In this document: one piece after another, positions 62,597 through 64,000 of the stretch | Layout of the letters: each line of letters opens with the position of its first letter | Position numbering within the stretch: position 1 is the stretch's first letter | Assembly: GCF_016522075.1 (NCBI RefSeq) | Contig: NZ_JAEHFW010000003.1 | Span: 62,001-126,000, forward strand | Reading direction: 5' to 3' | Length of the DNA: 64,000 bases | From: Mucilaginibacter segetis | GTDB taxonomy: Bacteria; Bacteroidota; Bacteroidia; Sphingobacteriales; Sphingobacteriaceae | The notes under the pieces: generated by a model | Database searches by the model: none | What the model saw: the letters and a program-made list of their open reading frames with translations, nothing else | What the model was told of the DNA's origin: nothing | Position numbers and translations under genes: made by a program

Positions 62597-64000
62597 ATGG
62601 AAAATTATACGATGATGCAGTTTTTTGAATGGTATTATCCTGCCGATGGCAGTTTATGGACGCATTTAAAAAACGAAGCAGAAAAACTTAAACAGGCGGG
62701 AATTGATGCCGTATGGTTGCCACCTGCGCATAAGGGTACAACAGGAGGCATTTCAGTAGGATATGACAGTTACGATCTGTACGATCTTGGAGAATTTGAT
62801 CAACGGGAAAGCGTACGCACAAAATACGGTACCCGCGACCAACTTTTGGATGCTGTAACAACAGCTAAGAATGCCGGGTTAAATATTTATGTAGATGTAG
62901 TACTTAACCATATGGGCGGTGCAGAGGAAACAGAAAAGGTGACCGTACGTAAGGTAGACCCTGAAAATCGTAACGAGTTTATTAGTGAGCCTTACGAAAT
63001 TGAGGCTTTTACGAAGTTCCCTTTTACAGGGCGTAATGGAAAATATTCACAATTTAAGTGGAACCACGAGTGTTTTTCAGGCGTGGACTATGATGCCGCC
63101 ACAAATGAGACCGCTATATTTAAGATCCAAAATAATTTTGGTGACGGATGGGAAGAGGTAATAGGTGATGAAAAGGGAAACTTTGATTACCTGATGCTGG
63201 CAGATATTGAAACCCGGAATCCTGCAGTAAGAGACGAATTGAAAGCATGGGGTAAATGGTTTCACGAAACAGTTAAGTTTGATGGCATGCGGCTGGATGC
63301 CATTAAACATATGTCTTTTAACTTTTATAACGAATGGCTTGACCATATGCGCGGGGAGTTAAAAAAGGAATTTTTTACCGTTGGGGAGTATTGGAGTCAG
63401 GAGGTGGGACTACTGCAACAATACATCGAAGCAACAGAAGGCCGTATGTCTTTATTCGACGCGCCTTTGCATCATAATTTCCATACGGCATCTGTAGAGG
63501 GAAAAGATTATGACCTTACTAAAATATTCGAGAATTCATTACTGGCTGTTAACCCGGAGTTGGCTGTTACACTGGTTGAAAACCATGACACCCAACCCCT
63601 GCAGGCCCTGGAGGCGGTGGTGGAATTTTGGTTTAAACCCTTAGCTTATGCACTAATATTGTTAAGGGAGCAAGGTTACCCTTGTGTTTTTTATGCCGAT
63701 ATGTACGGTGCAAAATATAAAGATACAGGTGAGGATGGCAACGAACATGAGATAATACTGGCGCCATGTGCTGAGTTAGAGCGATTGCTTTATGTCCGCA
63801 AGCACCTGGCTTATGGCATACAAACCGATTATTTTGATGATCCTAACTGTATTGGGTGGACAAGAAGCGGTGACGATGAACATCCCGGTTCGGGGTTCGC
63901 GGTTTTGCTGAGTAATAACGAAGATTCAACCAAACATATGAACTTGGGCCAAGGACATGCCGGCAAAGTATTTGTCGATCATTTAGCGAAACATACTGAA
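62597..64000 (+). CDS. Cytoplasmic alpha-amylase (GH13), 3'-truncated by the window edge
   Basis: Cleaves internal alpha-1,4 bonds of maltodextrins or glycogen. 468 codons are visible from ATG 62597, open to the last base. Family regions: region I DVVLNH at 100-105; region II GMRLDAIKH with nucleophile Asp234; region III FFTVGEYW with acid/base Glu264; region IV VENHD with Asp331. No signal peptide, and the MMQFFEWYYPADGSLW start resembles bacterial GH13_5 amylases of the AmyA type. The C-terminal beta domain is just beginning at the window end. A CATATTTG box (62576-62583) lies upstream. Confidence 0.93.
   Translation, partial: MENYTMMQFFEWYYPADGSLWTHLKNEAEKLKQAGIDAVWLPPAHKGTTGGISVGYDSYDLYDLGEFDQRESVRTKYGTRDQLLDAVTTAKNAGLNIYVDVVLNHMGGAEETEKVTVRKVDPENRNEFISEPYEIEAFTKFPFTGRNGKYSQFKWNHECFSGVDYDAATNETAIFKIQNNFGDGWEEVIGDEKGNFDYLMLADIETRNPAVRDELKAWGKWFHETVKFDGMRLDAIKHMSFNFYNEWLDHMRGELKKEFFTVGEYWSQEVGLLQQYIEATEGRMSLFDAPLHHNFHTASVEGKDYDLTKIFENSLLAVNPELAVTLVENHDTQPLQALEAVVEFWFKPLAYALILLREQGYPCVFYADMYGAKYKDTGEDGNEHEIILAPCAELERLLYVRKHLAYGIQTDYFDDPNCIGWTRSGDDEHPGSGFAVLLSNNEDSTKHMNLGQGHAGKVFVDHLAKHTE

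Overview
This 64-kb window is chromosomal DNA of a Bacteroidota bacterium, most likely a Sphingobacteriaceae member close to Mucilaginibacter or Pedobacter. The genus is inferred from gene content and not tested. The evidence is a type IX secretion/gliding cluster (giant CHU_C adhesin, PorP/SprF, OmpA), a TonB-dependent outer membrane barrel beside a LytS/LytTR pair, the rpmB-rpmG-DUF4295-ftsY block, bacillithiol synthesis (bshC), and promoter boxes of the TAnnTTTG type. I see no prophage, insertion sequence or CRISPR array.

Layout: 1-6.7 kb holds the two topoisomerase IV subunits (parE 5'-truncated, parC) around cytidine deaminase, an SGNH hydrolase and small secreted proteins. 6.75-15.2 kb is housekeeping: CsbD, acetyl-CoA synthetase, ribosomal proteins L28 and L33, DUF4295, ftsY, rimO, bshC and an Ldh-family dehydrogenase. 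15.2-21.1 kb has a DoxX-like protein, a TonB-type outer membrane protein and a divergent LytS/LytTR pair. 21.2-28.8 kb has msrA, an e(P4)-type lipoprotein phosphatase, a beta-propeller/phosphoesterase fusion, a mutarotase and an overlapping surE-membrane protein-lpxB operon. 28.8-30.8 kb holds three unannotated-size small genes, two of them tandem paralogues, behind an MFS transporter. 31.3-36.9 kb encodes a periplasmic molybdenum hydroxylase set: two large subunits, one [2Fe-2S] subunit and a two-CxxCH cytochrome. A tRNA-Ala(GGC) follows.

37.1-48.4 kb is a leftward operon: a 2633-residue adhesin with 19 Ig-like and 5 longer repeated modules, PorP/SprF, an OmpA/PD40 protein and a LuxR-like HTH protein. 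48.4-51.8 kb looks accessory: a 42-bp perfect palindrome, a small ORF and an 850-residue P-loop (STAND-like) NTPase. 51.9-56.6 kb is a xylose operon (xylB, xylA, SSS symporter) behind a 48-bp near-perfect inverted repeat with a LacI-type core. 56.6-62.5 kb is leftward: a rhodanese-like protein, a DUF4397 lipoprotein, and an overlapping histidine kinase-response regulator-thioredoxin operon whose kinase carries an ethylene-receptor-like membrane domain. The window ends inside a cytoplasmic GH13 alpha-amylase gene.

Most notable: the ethylene-receptor-like kinase operon, the tandem small-peptide genes, the STAND-like locus with its palindrome, the modular adhesin with cysteine-lacking Ig domains before each long module, and several TAnnTTTG boxes abutting start codons.
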